The notes under the pieces: generated by a model
What the model was told of the DNA's origin: nothing
Seen by the model: only the letters and a program-made list of their open reading frames with translations
Databases searched by the model: none
Shown here: piece by piece, positions 18,581 to 27,194 of the stretch
Position numbering within the stretch: position 1 is the first letter of the stretch
How the letters are laid out: the number at the start of each line of letters is the position of its first letter
From: Bradyrhizobium sp. LTSP885
Lineage (GTDB): Bacteria; Pseudomonadota; Alphaproteobacteria; Rhizobiales; Xanthobacteraceae
Length of the DNA stretch: 64,000 nucleotides
Assembly: GCF_000938305.1 (NCBI RefSeq)
Contig: NZ_JYMT01000002.1
Span: forward strand, 22,002-86,001
Direction: 5' to 3'
Program-made: the position numbers and the translations under genes

Positions 18581-18896
18581 GTCGGATCGCTTGAGGCCGT
18601 TCACAATGTGTCAGGTTCTGCGTCCTCAATGGTACGGCGAGCGGGCAGGAATGTGGCAAAACCTCCGCACGACCAGAGGTATTGGAGTCCATCGTTCACC
18701 CTGCCGTCCGTGACGGGGACCGACGCCGACAAGATGCTTCAAATTGTCGGAGCCGATTTTGCCGCACGCTGCGGGTTGCAGATTGTCGTGCAAACGACTC
18801 AACCGAGTTGTAGAATGCGTGATAACAGCGTGCGCTTTGAGTCAGCCTATCTGTCCATTCAGCAGCACCAGAGAAAACGCCTTAGGGAGATGCGCC
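18581..18896. other. Intergenic gap between divergent genes, no gene seen
   Basis: This 316-bp gap lies between the divergent transglycosylase and zinc-ribbon genes and should hold both promoters. I see no convincing small gene, repeat or RNA structure in it. Confidence 0.5.
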
Positions 18897-19121
18897 ATGA
18901 CTCGTCAAGATATGACTCGTCAAGATTTGGCCCGTCAGGACTCCGGCACTTCACCTCGCGAAAATCCCTGCGCGCAATGCGGCAAGCCGATCCTGCGCCC
19001 GGACTGGGTCGAGCACGGCGAAGGCCGCACCATTTATCTGTGGAATTGCCGCGCCTGCAATTATCGTTTCGAAGCGATCGCGATCTACGACCACGCGCAG
19101 CTGACGCCGCTCGCGGCGTAA
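18897..19121 (+). CDS. Small zinc-ribbon-like protein with N-terminal pentapeptide repeats
   Basis: A 74-residue protein. The N-terminus reads MTRQD MTRQD LARQD, a threefold pentapeptide repeat encoded by nearly identical 15-bp units. The rest holds two CxxC pairs, CAQCGKPI and NCRACNYRF, which can bind one zinc ion as a ribbon. TTAGGGAGA precedes the ATG at 18897. The function is unknown; small zinc ribbons of this kind often bind nucleic acid or protein partners. It converges on the histidine kinase gene, whose stop is 10 bp away. Confidence 0.75.
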   Translation: MTRQDMTRQDLARQDSGTSPRENPCAQCGKPILRPDWVEHGEGRTIYLWNCRACNYRFEAIAIYDHAQLTPLAA

Positions 19122-19131
19122 AGTTGCCTGA

Positions 19132-20481
19132 TCAGGCCGCCGATCGCTGGGCCTGCTGTTGACGCACCGGCAACTGAATCCGGACCACCAGGCCATGCGG
19201 CTGCCGGTCGTGCAGCGACAGCGTGCCGCCATGCGCGAGCACGATGGCGTTGGCGATCGACAATCCCAGGCCAAAGCCCTCGGCCTCGTTCATGTTGCGC
19301 GCGTCGTCGCCGCGCACGAACGGCTCCAGCACATTGGTCTTGTGCGCGTCCGAGATGCCCGGGCCGTCGTCCTCGACGTCGATGATGAGGCTGTCCGGCT
19401 TGACGTCGAGATGGACGGTGGCCTGTCCGCCGAAGCGCACCGCATTCTCGACCAGATTGGTGATGCTGCGATGCAGGTCGCCGGGCCGCGCCGTTGCCAT
19501 CGCGTGCTGCGGGCCCTCGTAAGTGACCTTGTGCCCCATATCGGCGAACTGGTCGGTGACCAGATGCAGCGTGCTCGCGATGTCGACCAGCGTCATCTCC
19601 TCGAGCTTGCGGTCGTTGCGCAGGAACGACAGCACCGATTCCAGCATCGAGCGCATCTGGTCGAGATCGCGCAGCATGCGGTGGCGATGGGTCTCGTCCT
19701 CGATGAATTCCGCGCGCAGCCGCATCCGCGTGATCGGCGTCCGCAGATCGTGGCTGATCGCGGCCAGCATCTTGGTGCGATCGTCGATCAGGCCGGTGAT
19801 GCGCTCGCGCATCCGATTCAGCGCCTTGGCGAGCAAACGGATCTCCTCCGGGCCGCGCTCGGGCAGTGGCGCTGCGGCGCCGCTCAGGCTGAAGGTCTCG
19901 GCGGCCTTGACGAAGGACGACAGCGGCGCCGTCAGCGCCCAGGCCGCCCACAGGCCGAGCAGGGTGACGCTGATGACGGCGAACAGCACCGTCATCATCC
20001 AGGGCCCGCCCCAGAACGGCCGCATGCGCTGATCCGGCATCAGATCGGCTGATATCATCTCGCCATCAGGCAGTCGGATGCCGACGCGTCGGACCTCGCC
20101 GTCATGCGACGCAGCACCGGCCTCGTGCGGCAGCAGGAAGACGCGATAGCCGGCCCCGAGACGGCGCAGCGCGTGCAGGCTCGGCGCGTCCGGTTCGGTC
20201 AGCGTGCCTGCATCGGCCGGCAGGTCGCCGATCGCGAGCTGCGGGAAGGCGCGCGCGATGTCGTCCTTCAGCCGCGGCCGCTCCGCTGCCGGGGCATGCC
20301 CGAGCAATTGCGCGGCGGCGGCGAGCTGGGTGTGCCAGCGATCCGACGGCTGGGGCTGGTCGGGGCGGTGGATCAGGAAGCTCGCGGTGAAGATGAGATG
20401 CAGCGTAACGATCGACACGACCACCAGGGCTGCGATCTGTGCGCCGATCCCCCGCAGACTCAGCACGCGCAGGAGTTTCAT
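19132..20481 (-). CDS. Sensor histidine kinase (EnvZ-type), partner of the downstream-encoded OmpR-type regulator
   Basis: A 449-residue membrane sensor. It has a transmembrane segment near residues 14-36, a periplasmic region, a second one near 160-185, a HAMP domain, the phosphoacceptor box AAISHDLRTPITRMRL, then NLVENAVRFG (N box), DDGPGI (G1) and GFGLGLSIANAIV (G2). This is the EnvZ/CusS class. The response regulator gene lies 19 bp upstream, on the same strand, so they form a two-component operon. The periplasmic part shows no recognised ligand domain, so the signal is unknown. Confidence 0.93.
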   Translation of the reverse strand: MKLLRVLSLRGIGAQIAALVVVSIVTLHLIFTASFLIHRPDQPQPSDRWHTQLAAAAQLLGHAPAAERPRLKDDIARAFPQLAIGDLPADAGTLTEPDAPSLHALRRLGAGYRVFLLPHEAGAASHDGEVRRVGIRLPDGEMISADLMPDQRMRPFWGGPWMMTVLFAVISVTLLGLWAAWALTAPLSSFVKAAETFSLSGAAAPLPERGPEEIRLLAKALNRMRERITGLIDDRTKMLAAISHDLRTPITRMRLRAEFIEDETHRHRMLRDLDQMRSMLESVLSFLRNDRKLEEMTLVDIASTLHLVTDQFADMGHKVTYEGPQHAMATARPGDLHRSITNLVENAVRFGGQATVHLDVKPDSLIIDVEDDGPGISDAHKTNVLEPFVRGDDARNMNEAEGFGLGLSIANAIVLAHGGTLSLHDRQPHGLVVRIQLPVRQQQAQRSAA

Positions 20482-20500
20482 CTTCAAGTGCGTTTCATGG

Positions 20501-21238
20501 TCAGTTGGCCGTGGTTGCGACCGCCTCCACCCTCGGGGTGAACATATAGCCGCCGGAGCGCACCGTCTTGATCATGGTGGCCTCCTGCGGATCGGGCTCG
20601 ATCTTGCGGCGGATGCGGCTGACCAGCACGTCGATCGAGCGCTCGAACGAGCCGGCGCTGCGGCCCTGCGTCAGGTCGAGCAGGCTGTCGCGCGACAGCA
20701 CGCGGCCGGGCCGCTCGCAGAAGGTCCGCAACAGGTCGAATTCGGCACTGGTCATGGCGACCCGCGCGCCTTCAGGATTGCGCAGCTCGCGCAGACGGAT
20801 GTCGATGCGCCAGCCGAGGAACGACAGCGTGGTCGCGCCCTCGATCGCGCTGGCGTTGCGGGCGGCAGCCTGCCGGCGCAGCACCGCGTTGATCCGCGCC
20901 AGCAGCTCACGCGGGTTGAACGGTTTGGCCAGATAATCATCGGCGCCCATCTCGAGGCCCAGGATGCGGTCGACGTCCTCGCCGCGCGCGGTCAGCATGA
21001 TGATCGGGGTCTGCGATTCCGCTCGCACCTTGCGGCACAGGCTCAGCCCGTCCTCGCCCGGCAGCATGACGTCGAGGATCAGAAGATCCACCCGGTGGTC
21101 GGCCATCGCCCGGGCCATCTCGCGGCCGTCGGAGGCGGTGGTGACGTTGCAGGAATTGGTGCGGAGATACTTTGCGATGAGGGCCCGCGTTTCGCGGTCG
21201 TCCTCGACGACAAGGATATTGGGCGCTGCCTGGGTCAT
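20501..21238 (-). CDS. OmpR-family response regulator
   Basis: A 245-residue regulator. The receiver domain has the acidic pair EDD at 12-14, the phosphorylated aspartate D56 in LLILDVMLPGEDG, the conserved threonine in MLTARG and the lysine in LAKPFNP. A winged-helix DNA-binding domain follows (FDLLRTFCERPGRVLSRDSL, then RSIDVLVSRIRRKIEPD and VRSGGYMF). It is the first gene of a two-gene operon with the kinase. The 368-bp upstream gap is divergent to a PRC-barrel gene, so the regulator may control itself and that gene. Confidence 0.95.
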   Translation of the reverse strand: MTQAAPNILVVEDDRETRALIAKYLRTNSCNVTTASDGREMARAMADHRVDLLILDVMLPGEDGLSLCRKVRAESQTPIIMLTARGEDVDRILGLEMGADDYLAKPFNPRELLARINAVLRRQAAARNASAIEGATTLSFLGWRIDIRLRELRNPEGARVAMTSAEFDLLRTFCERPGRVLSRDSLLDLTQGRSAGSFERSIDVLVSRIRRKIEPDPQEATMIKTVRSGGYMFTPRVEAVATTAN

Positions 21239-21606
21239 ACCGAGTCTTGTGTCCGTGATTCGGGGAGAGCGGCTGAGGATTTTTGTTTCAGTATGTTTCT
21301 AACTGTTGCCTGGCACGGCACCTGCGAATTAACAGGTCGCCGGGGTCCTGAAAAGTTATCGTTCTGTCATCCAGCCTAATGCACTGAAATATCGACAGGA
21401 TTCTCAAGGCTTTGGATCACCTCCGCTGCGGTGGCCAGATCGGCGGCCGCGACAGCACCGACCGAAGGGGTGGCGTCCCCGTTTGCAGGTTCCAGCGCCG
21501 GCTCCGCATCAACCACGTTCTGAAAGGGAACAATGGCTGCCGCATGACGACGGAACCCGCGCCGCTGACGCTGCGTTGATTCAGTCTTTCAGGGATGGAG
21601 GGTGAG
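21239..21606. other. Divergent intergenic gap, promoters expected, no gene seen
   Basis: This 368-bp gap separates the response regulator from the PRC-barrel gene. It is somewhat AT-richer around 21270-21390, where promoters probably lie. No convincing reading frame, repeat or RNA structure was recognised. Confidence 0.5.
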
Positions 21607-21984
21607 ATGGCAGCTGACGTCATGACAAGGCCGCATCAACTCGTTGCAAGCGATCGCGTCGAGGGCACGGCGGTGCGGCGGCCCAATGGCGACATGCTCG
21701 GTCACATCGAGCGGCTGATGATCGACAAGATCTCCGGCAAGGTCTCCTACGCCGTGATGAGCTTCGGCGGTTTCCTCGGCATCGGAAGCAATTTGATCCC
21801 GTTGCCGTGGGGTCGGCTGCACTACAATCCGAAGTTCGAGGCCTATGAGCTCGACATCGAGGATGACGAGTTGAAGCGCGCACCGTCGTTCCGCGCCGAC
21901 AAGGATTTCGACTGGGGCGACCGTTCGCAGGAAGCCGAGTTGCATCGCTTCTATGGCGTTCCTCCGTATTGGGGCGGCTTTTGA
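21607..21984 (+). CDS. PRC-barrel domain protein (cytosolic)
   Basis: A 125-residue protein with one PRC-barrel domain: GTAVRRPNGDMLGHIERLMI, then SGKVSYAVMSFGGFLGIGSN and LIPLPWGRLHYN. PRC-barrels occur in photosynthetic reaction-centre H subunits and RimM and often bind proteins or RNA. No signal peptide is present. GGAGGGTGAG immediately precedes the ATG at 21607. An exported PRC-barrel gene follows 78 bp downstream on the same strand, so the two may be co-transcribed; such pairs are common in stress-induced loci of Rhizobiales, though the role here is unproven. Confidence 0.88.
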   Translation: MAADVMTRPHQLVASDRVEGTAVRRPNGDMLGHIERLMIDKISGKVSYAVMSFGGFLGIGSNLIPLPWGRLHYNPKFEAYELDIEDDELKRAPSFRADKDFDWGDRSQEAELHRFYGVPPYWGGF

Positions 21985-22062
21985 TCGCATGTTCCTTAGG
22001 AACGGCTGCTGATGTGACGGGTTCTCCCCGTATCGATTTTGCGAACTGAGGAGAGTCCATCA

Positions 22063-22626
22063 ATGTTAGTTAAATCCATCGTCGCCGGCATCGCCGGCTC
22101 CGCACTGCTCGCGACCGTTGCGTTCGCGCAGACGCCAACCGACAAGAATGACAAGGCCGAGATGTCGACTGCGACGACCAGCGCGTCGTCGACCTCGCAT
22201 CAGGGCAACTGGCGTGCGTCGAAAGTCGTCGGCCTCAGCGTCTATAACGACAACAACCAGAGCGTCGGCTCGATCAACGACCTCTTGATGGACAAGAGCG
22301 GTGACATCAAGGCCGTGGTGATCGGCGTCGGCGGCTTCCTCGGCGTCGGCGAGCATCTGGTCGCCGTGCCGCTCGACAAGGTGAAGTTCGTCAACCAGCC
22401 GGTCGCCTATACCGGCGCCGGCGCGTCGAACACGGGCACCGGCCCCGCCACCACGAACACGACGCCGACCACCACCACGGGGGCCGCAACGACAGCGCCT
22501 GCGGCGACCACAACAGCACCCGCGGCGACGTCGAAATCGAATCCCTGGTATCCCGATCACGCGGTCTTCAACGCGACCAAGGATGAGCTGAAGGCGATGC
22601 CGGAGTTCAAGTACACGACCGAGTAA
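22063..22626 (+). CDS. Exported PRC-barrel domain protein
   Basis: A 187-residue protein with a signal peptide (residues 1-22, AFA-Q), then a PRC-barrel (KVVGLSVYNDNNQSVGSIND, KAVVIGVGGFLGVGEH) and a long threonine/alanine-rich linker near residues 120-160, before a short C-terminal region ending ELKAMPEFKYTTE. It is the exported counterpart of the upstream gene. GAGGAGAG lies ahead of the ATG at 22063. A strong terminator follows the stop codon. Function unknown; likely periplasmic. Confidence 0.88.
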   Translation: MLVKSIVAGIAGSALLATVAFAQTPTDKNDKAEMSTATTSASSTSHQGNWRASKVVGLSVYNDNNQSVGSINDLLMDKSGDIKAVVIGVGGFLGVGEHLVAVPLDKVKFVNQPVAYTGAGASNTGTGPATTNTTPTTTTGAATTAPAATTTAPAATSKSNPWYPDHAVFNATKDELKAMPEFKYTTE

Positions 22627-22648
22627 CGAGAAGCGTCCCATGAAAACG

Positions 22649-22683
22649 AAACGCGCCCGGTGAACGTCGGGCGCGTTTTGTTA
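22649..22683 (+). terminator. Rho-independent terminator after the PRC-barrel genes
   Basis: ACGCGCCCG and CGGGCGCGT form a 9-bp stem around an eight-base loop, followed by TTTTGTTATT. It is the classic terminator form and lies 25 bp after the stop codon. The rest of the 22627-22945 gap shows no gene. Confidence 0.88.
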
Positions 22684-22945
22684 TTCTGTGCGTGAAACCC
22701 GTGGTCCGCCCGTCCTTGCAAAAAGCGGCCCCAGTGCGGGGCAGCTCTGGGGCCTTCGACAGCAATATGGGCTATGAGGAGACGTTGCCGTCGTCATCCA
22801 ATTACGGGCGAGGAGTGGCAAAGTTTCGCAAGACCTACCTAAGCAGCCTTCCTTTGAAACTGCTTCTTCGCACAGAATATGACAGCCTGCGGAGCTTCGT
22901 CTGGCCGCTGTTTTGCGACAATGGTCGGACGCTAAGACAACTGAT

Positions 22946-23152
22946 TCAACGGCGAGCCAGAAACACACCAATCAGAAATGCGACCGCCAGAGATTGAAGC
23001 GGGGCTTTGCGCGTGATCTCGCTCACGCGATCCATCCATCCAGGGCGCGGTCTGAGTTCGTCGGCGAGTTCTTGTGTCATCGTGCGAACAGCTTCCGCGG
23101 CCTGTTCAATACGCTGCTCCGGTGGGGCAGCCGGGATATCTCCATCAGCCAT
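22946..23152 (-). CDS. Small YqjD/ElaB-like (DUF883-type) membrane-anchored protein
   Basis: A 68-residue protein: a polar helical segment (PEQRIEQAAEAVRTMTQEL) followed by a single C-terminal hydrophobic helix, KAPLQSLAVAFLIGVFLARR. This layout, including the RKAPLQSLAVAFLIG motif, matches the tail of YqjD/ElaB proteins, which are C-tail-anchored inner-membrane proteins that can associate with ribosomes in E. coli. AGGTGA before the ATG at 23152 decides that start. It is upstream-adjacent to other tiny genes on the same strand. Confidence 0.7.
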   Translation of the reverse strand: MADGDIPAAPPEQRIEQAAEAVRTMTQELADELRPRPGWMDRVSEITRKAPLQSLAVAFLIGVFLARR

Positions 23153-23212
23153 TTGCGTCACCTCGGACCTTTGCAGACCAATGCCCAAACTTGAAACGAG
23201 CCAACGCCGCTG

Positions 23213-23323
23213 TCAGACGAAATGATGAGCTGCGGCGAATATGGCAGCTACGCTCATGACCAACGCCAATGTCGCGCCGACCATCGCACGGTAGAGATGT
23301 CTCCTTCCTAACCGATATGCCAT
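23213..23323 (-). CDS. Possible 36-residue single-span membrane protein
   Basis: A frame too short for ordinary gene callers runs from the ATG at 23323 to a TGA at 23213-23215. It encodes MAYRLGRRHLYRAM, then a hydrophobic helix (VGATLALVMSVAAIFAAAHH), then FV. The basic N-terminus with a single span is a usual small membrane protein design, and GAGG lies six bases before the start. It lies between two other small same-strand genes. No family recognised; may be chance. Confidence 0.35.
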   Translation of the reverse strand: MAYRLGRRHLYRAMVGATLALVMSVAAIFAAAHHFV

Positions 23324-23398
23324 GTTGCGCCTCGCCGCCGCCTCGGCGACTTGGACCAGTTTCACCGCTCACATCGGGAAAGATCGCGGCTCAGCCGT

Positions 23399-23623
23399 TC
23401 ACTTCTGGCCCGGTGCTTGAGCATTGGAGTCCTTCGGATCGGGTTTGTTGGCTTCGTGGTGTCCGATTACGCAGCCCGCCGCTGCGCCGAGCTTGCCGTG
23501 GCCGGCCATGTGACCGGCAACACCGCCGACGACAGCCCCCTTGATGCAGCCCTTAGCGTCTGCACCGGCGACGGAAGCTACCGAGATAGCCGCGGCGCAA
23601 GCCACTGTGAGAATCCGTTTCAT
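23399..23623 (-). CDS. Small exported glycine-rich protein
   Basis: A 74-residue protein with a signal peptide (cleavage after ADA, residue 23) and a mature region GCIKGAVVGGVAGHMAGHGK, followed by LGAAAGCVIGHHEA, a glycine-zipper-like pattern seen in small outer-membrane or periplasmic proteins. The polar tail is proline- and asparagine-rich. AAGGAG six bases before the ATG at 23623 decides the start. Two cysteines could form a disulfide. Function unknown. Confidence 0.75.
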   Translation of the reverse strand: MKRILTVACAAAISVASVAGADAKGCIKGAVVGGVAGHMAGHGKLGAAAGCVIGHHEANKPDPKDSNAQAPGQK

Positions 23624-23950
23624 GATCATCTCCTTCTTGCTGGACTGGAGAAACAATGCTGATCCGGCAAGGTGGTTCCGGCATCGCCGATCAGGCCTAA
23701 GCAGAATTTGCGCTGGCAGCCCCGCAATGCATCGATTGGCGCACGGAGATGCCGGTCAAAGCCATCGCGGGCGAAAAAGCAGCCGAACGCGAAGAGATCG
23801 GCACCGGCTGCAGCTGCGGATTTGCGCTGGACATTGCGCAAACCTCCGCCTGGTTCATATTGCCGACAACCCTTTCGCCTAGAGTCGCCTCGACTTCACG
23901 ATTCATTTGGCTGAGGAAAGCTATTCCGACGCTTGCAAGAGGTGACGACC
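23624..23950. other. Divergent intergenic gap, no gene seen
   Basis: This 327-bp gap separates the glycine-rich exported protein from the 64-residue hypothetical protein. Short frames occur on both strands but none has a ribosome-binding site or recognisable protein pattern. Promoters for both neighbours are expected here. Confidence 0.45.
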
Positions 23951-24145
23951 ATGGATGTCGACAAGGTAACTGCACTGATTTCCGCGGCCGGCATCGAACT
24001 GACCGATCGGCGTCGGAACGGCACCGATGATGGCTGGTCCCTCAGCTTCTCCAACGGCGCCGTCGTGGAAGTCAGGGACAATGGGGAAATCTCCCACTCC
24101 GGCAAGGGGGCCGAGGCGGTCGCACGCCTTCTCGGCCAGCCCTGA
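23951..24145 (+). CDS. Hypothetical 64-residue protein
   Basis: A short soluble protein with an N-terminal helix (DVDKVTALISAAGIEL), a beta hairpin (WSLSFSNGAVVEVRDNGEIS) and a C-terminal helix (AEAVARLLGQ). AGAGGTGACGACC precedes the ATG at 23951. It converges on the di-heme peroxidase gene with a 17-bp gap. I do not recognise the family; codon use looks normal, which supports it being a real gene. Confidence 0.6.
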   Translation: MDVDKVTALISAAGIELTDRRRNGTDDGWSLSFSNGAVVEVRDNGEISHSGKGAEAVARLLGQP

Positions 24146-24162
24146 AGACGGGTAACTAGCCG

Positions 24163-25389
24163 TCACTTCGCCGGCTGATACCCGTCGGTCAGCGTCCCGA
24201 GAAAGGCGACGACATCGTCGATCTCGGCCGCGGTCAAGGCCGGGGCATCACCCGCCTTGCGGTCGAACGGCGGATCCATGTTGACATTGGCCTTCGGCGT
24301 TTCGGGCAGATCGTCATATTTGTCGATGCCGCCGTCGGCCTTGCGCGGGTACCAAATTTCGGGCCGGGTTTCCCTCTCGACATAGAACCGCACGGCGTCG
24401 CGCAGGGAATGCGTGGCGCCGTTGTGAAAGAAGGTCTGGCGCAGCGCGACATTGCGCAGCGTCGGCGTCCGGAACAGGCCGCAATAGTCCTGGCGCTTCA
24501 GGAAATCCGTGCGCAGGGGCCCACACAGGCCGAGGTCGAAATAGCCCGGGTCCTTGTTGGCGGGAATCTCGCGATTGCGTGGCACGGCGAGCGCGATCAG
24601 CCCGTAATCGGTGAACTGGGGCGGGGTGCCGTCATTGCCGCGCTTGCTGATGTGGCAGGAGGCGCAATTGCCCTTGTTCGGCGCATTGAACAGGTCGAGC
24701 CCCCGCGCTTCCTCGGGCGAGAGTTCGGCCTTGCCGGCCAGCACCGCGTCATATTTGCTCGAATAGGGATAAAAGGTCCGATAGTCCTGCTGGTACACTT
24801 CGAGCGCCTTGAGGGCCGTCTTGGTGACGGTGGTACGATCGGTAACTGCCTTGAGCCCGGCAATGGCCGCGATCGCCTTGCCATGGCCCGCGGCGAGCAG
24901 GCGGCGAGCGACCTCGGCCTCGTCGCGATTGCCCATCTCGACATCCGAGAGCAGTGGAATCCTGGCCTGGTCGGCGCCACGGTCAACTCGCCCGTCCCAG
25001 GTCAGGCCCCCCGTCGGGCCATTGTCGACGCTTTCGTCGGCATCGTCCTCGGAATCATGGAAATGCTCGGTAAAGGGCGGCACCACCTGCAGATATTTCA
25101 GGGAGGGGACGGCACGCGTCCCCGGCTGGCGCATGTCGCCGCCCCCCAGTTGCACCGCGAGGGCATTGGCCGGGCCGAAACCGTGGGCGGGATCGTGGCA
25201 GGATGAACAGGCAAGCTGGCCCGATCCCGACAGCGACGGATCGAAAAACAGGGCCCGGCCGAGGGCGCCGAGCCGCTCGGCCTGCCTGCGCGCCTCGGCC
25301 CGTGACATCTCCTGCCGGGCCTGGCCGGGAACGATGGTCAAGGCCGGCAACACAATCGCCGATAAGAAAATCCAATGTTTAATCCGCAT
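24163..25389 (-). CDS. Di-heme cytochrome c peroxidase / MauG-like protein
   Basis: A 408-residue exported protein with a signal peptide (residues 1-24) and two c-type haem motifs, CSSCH at residues 61-65 and CASCH at 242-246. The segment LGRALFFDPSLSGSGQLACS is typical of the CcpA/MauG superfamily. These enzymes reduce hydrogen peroxide or carry out long-range oxidations in the periplasm. The gene diverges from a PF04185-type phosphoesterase gene with about 100 bp between them, a pairing that suggests shared regulation. Confidence 0.93.
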   Translation of the reverse strand: MRIKHWIFLSAIVLPALTIVPGQARQEMSRAEARRQAERLGALGRALFFDPSLSGSGQLACSSCHDPAHGFGPANALAVQLGGGDMRQPGTRAVPSLKYLQVVPPFTEHFHDSEDDADESVDNGPTGGLTWDGRVDRGADQARIPLLSDVEMGNRDEAEVARRLLAAGHGKAIAAIAGLKAVTDRTTVTKTALKALEVYQQDYRTFYPYSSKYDAVLAGKAELSPEEARGLDLFNAPNKGNCASCHISKRGNDGTPPQFTDYGLIALAVPRNREIPANKDPGYFDLGLCGPLRTDFLKRQDYCGLFRTPTLRNVALRQTFFHNGATHSLRDAVRFYVERETRPEIWYPRKADGGIDKYDDLPETPKANVNMDPPFDRKAGDAPALTAAEIDDVVAFLGTLTDGYQPAK

Positions 25390-25492
25390 GTTGCAAACCG
25401 AGTCTATGGCTGGACACCTTCATGCCTTCGGTTAGCGTCCGGGCCATGACGAAAACTGAACGGAACGATAGCAACAAGTGAGCGGGGCTCGA

Positions 25493-27070
25493 ATGCGAAC
25501 GAAATCGGTGGTTGTCCTTTGTGCATCGAGTGTCTTCATCGGTGCATTCGGCCCGGTGCTGGCAGCGGAGAACGGTCCGGGTCCCAAGGTCTATTCAGGC
25601 AAGGGTGCCGCCGACGATCTGGCGCGGATCGACACGGTCGTGGTGATCTATGCGGAGAACCGCTCATTCGACAATCTCTATGGCAGCTTCCCGGGTGCCA
25701 ATGGCGTGGCGAAGGCGTCCGCCTCGACGCGGCTCCAGCGCGATCGCGACGGCAAGCCGTTCCGTGAATTGCCGCCGGTCTGGGAAAACCTGACCGCCAA
25801 GGGCGTGACGCCGCCGGTCACCCAGGCCGAAACCGAGCATCTGCCCAATCATCCCTTCTATTTGGACGACCCGAAAGGCTTCAAGCTCAGCTACGGCACC
25901 ATCACGCACGACCTCTGGCACCGCTTCTACCAGAACCAGATGCAGATCAATGGCGGGCGCAACGACAAATTCGTCGCCCATGCCGACTCCGGCGCGCTGG
26001 TGATGAGCCTCTGGGACGGATCGAAGACGGCGATGTGGAAGGTCGCCCAGAAATATGTGCTGGCCGACAATTTCTTCATGGGCGGCTTCGGCGGCTCGTT
26101 CTTCAACCACCAATGGCTGGTCTGCGCTTGCGCGCCGACCTACCCCAATGCGGACACCAATCCGGCCAAGCCGTCGATCGCTGTTGTGGAGCCCGACGGC
26201 GTGACGTTGAAGGAGGCCGCCAACTCGCCGAAATCGGCGATGGAGGGCATTCCGAAATATGTCAGCGACGGCAATCTCACTCCCGATTTCTACGCCGTGA
26301 ACACCATGCAGCCGCCTTATCAGCCGAGCGGCAACGACCCCGCGAAGGACGGCGACAAGGCTTATGCGGATCCGGCGAAGCCGACGACGCTGCCGCCGCA
26401 GCTTGAGCCGACCATCGGCGACATGCTCAGCCTCAAGCGCATCACTTGGGCCTGGTATGGCGGGGCCTGGCAGGACACGCTCGACCATGGCTACAAGTCG
26501 CCGGTGCCGAACTTCCAGTTTCACCACCAGCCGCTGAACTATTATGCGAGCTTCGCTCCCGGCACCGCAGCCCGTGCCGAGCATCTGCGCGACGGCGGCC
26601 TGGCGGGCACCGAGTTCATCAAGGCGATCGACGACGGCAAGCTGCCTCAGGTGTCCTTCTACAAGCCGCAGGGCGATCTCAACGAGCATTCCGGCTATGC
26701 CGACATCCTCTCCGGCGACAGCCACATCGCCGACGTGGTCGCGCATCTCGAGAAGAGCCCGCAATGGCCGCACATGCTTGTTGTCGTCACCTATGACGAG
26801 AATGGCGGCCTGTGGGATCACGTGGCGCCGCCCAAGGGCGACCGTTGGGGCCCGGGCTCCCGCATCCCGGCCATCGTCGTCTCGCCGTTTGCGCGTCACG
26901 GTTATGTCGACCACACGCCGATGGACACGACCTCGATCCTGCGCTTCATCACGCGCCGCTTCGAGCTGCCAACCCTGCACGGCATAACGGTGCGCGACAC
27001 CGCGATCGCCGCGCACGGGCAAAAGCCGCTCGGTGACCTGACCAGCGCGCTGGTGCTGAAGGACAAATGA
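25493..27070 (+). CDS. Phospholipase C / acid phosphatase-type phosphoesterase (PF04185)
   Basis: A 525-residue exported enzyme with a signal peptide (residues 1-23). The metal-binding signature of the phosphoesterase family appears as VVIYAENRSFDNLYGSFPG near residue 48, and the second half has VVVTYDENGGLWDHVAPP with the conserved DENGG/DH metal ligands, then RWGPGSRIPAIVVSPFA. Members hydrolyse phospholipid head groups or phosphate monoesters in the periplasm. I choose the ATG at 25493, with GCGGGG upstream; a GTG at 25478 is possible. It is divergent from the di-heme peroxidase. Confidence 0.92.
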   Translation: MRTKSVVVLCASSVFIGAFGPVLAAENGPGPKVYSGKGAADDLARIDTVVVIYAENRSFDNLYGSFPGANGVAKASASTRLQRDRDGKPFRELPPVWENLTAKGVTPPVTQAETEHLPNHPFYLDDPKGFKLSYGTITHDLWHRFYQNQMQINGGRNDKFVAHADSGALVMSLWDGSKTAMWKVAQKYVLADNFFMGGFGGSFFNHQWLVCACAPTYPNADTNPAKPSIAVVEPDGVTLKEAANSPKSAMEGIPKYVSDGNLTPDFYAVNTMQPPYQPSGNDPAKDGDKAYADPAKPTTLPPQLEPTIGDMLSLKRITWAWYGGAWQDTLDHGYKSPVPNFQFHHQPLNYYASFAPGTAARAEHLRDGGLAGTEFIKAIDDGKLPQVSFYKPQGDLNEHSGYADILSGDSHIADVVAHLEKSPQWPHMLVVVTYDENGGLWDHVAPPKGDRWGPGSRIPAIVVSPFARHGYVDHTPMDTTSILRFITRRFELPTLHGITVRDTAIAAHGQKPLGDLTSALVLKDK

Positions 27071-27113
27071 GGCGGAAGCTGTGCGGCTTCATCGTTAGCT
27101 CGCAATGATTTCC

Positions 27114-27194
27114 GTAGCCCGGATGGAGCGAAGCGAAATCCGGGATCTCTGACGCCGTGGCTCCCCGGATTGCGCTTCGCTCCATCCGGGCTAC
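27114..27194. repeat. Palindromic repeat, family B, copy 2
   Basis: GTAGCCCGGATGGAGCGAAG with CGAAATCCGGGA on the left pairs with TCCCCGGATTGCGCTTCG and CTCCATCCGGGCTAC on the right. It lies between two convergent genes and overlaps the TAG stop codon of the cyclase-like gene at 27191-27193. Confidence 0.85.

Noticed and set aside
22684..22945. Possible 101-codon plus-strand gene beginning near 22692
   Set aside because: No ribosome-binding site or recognisable protein pattern, and it runs antisense into the YqjD-like gene.
25664..27022. 452-codon frame opposite the PF04185 phosphoesterase
   Set aside because: Antisense shadow without any family pattern or ribosome-binding site.
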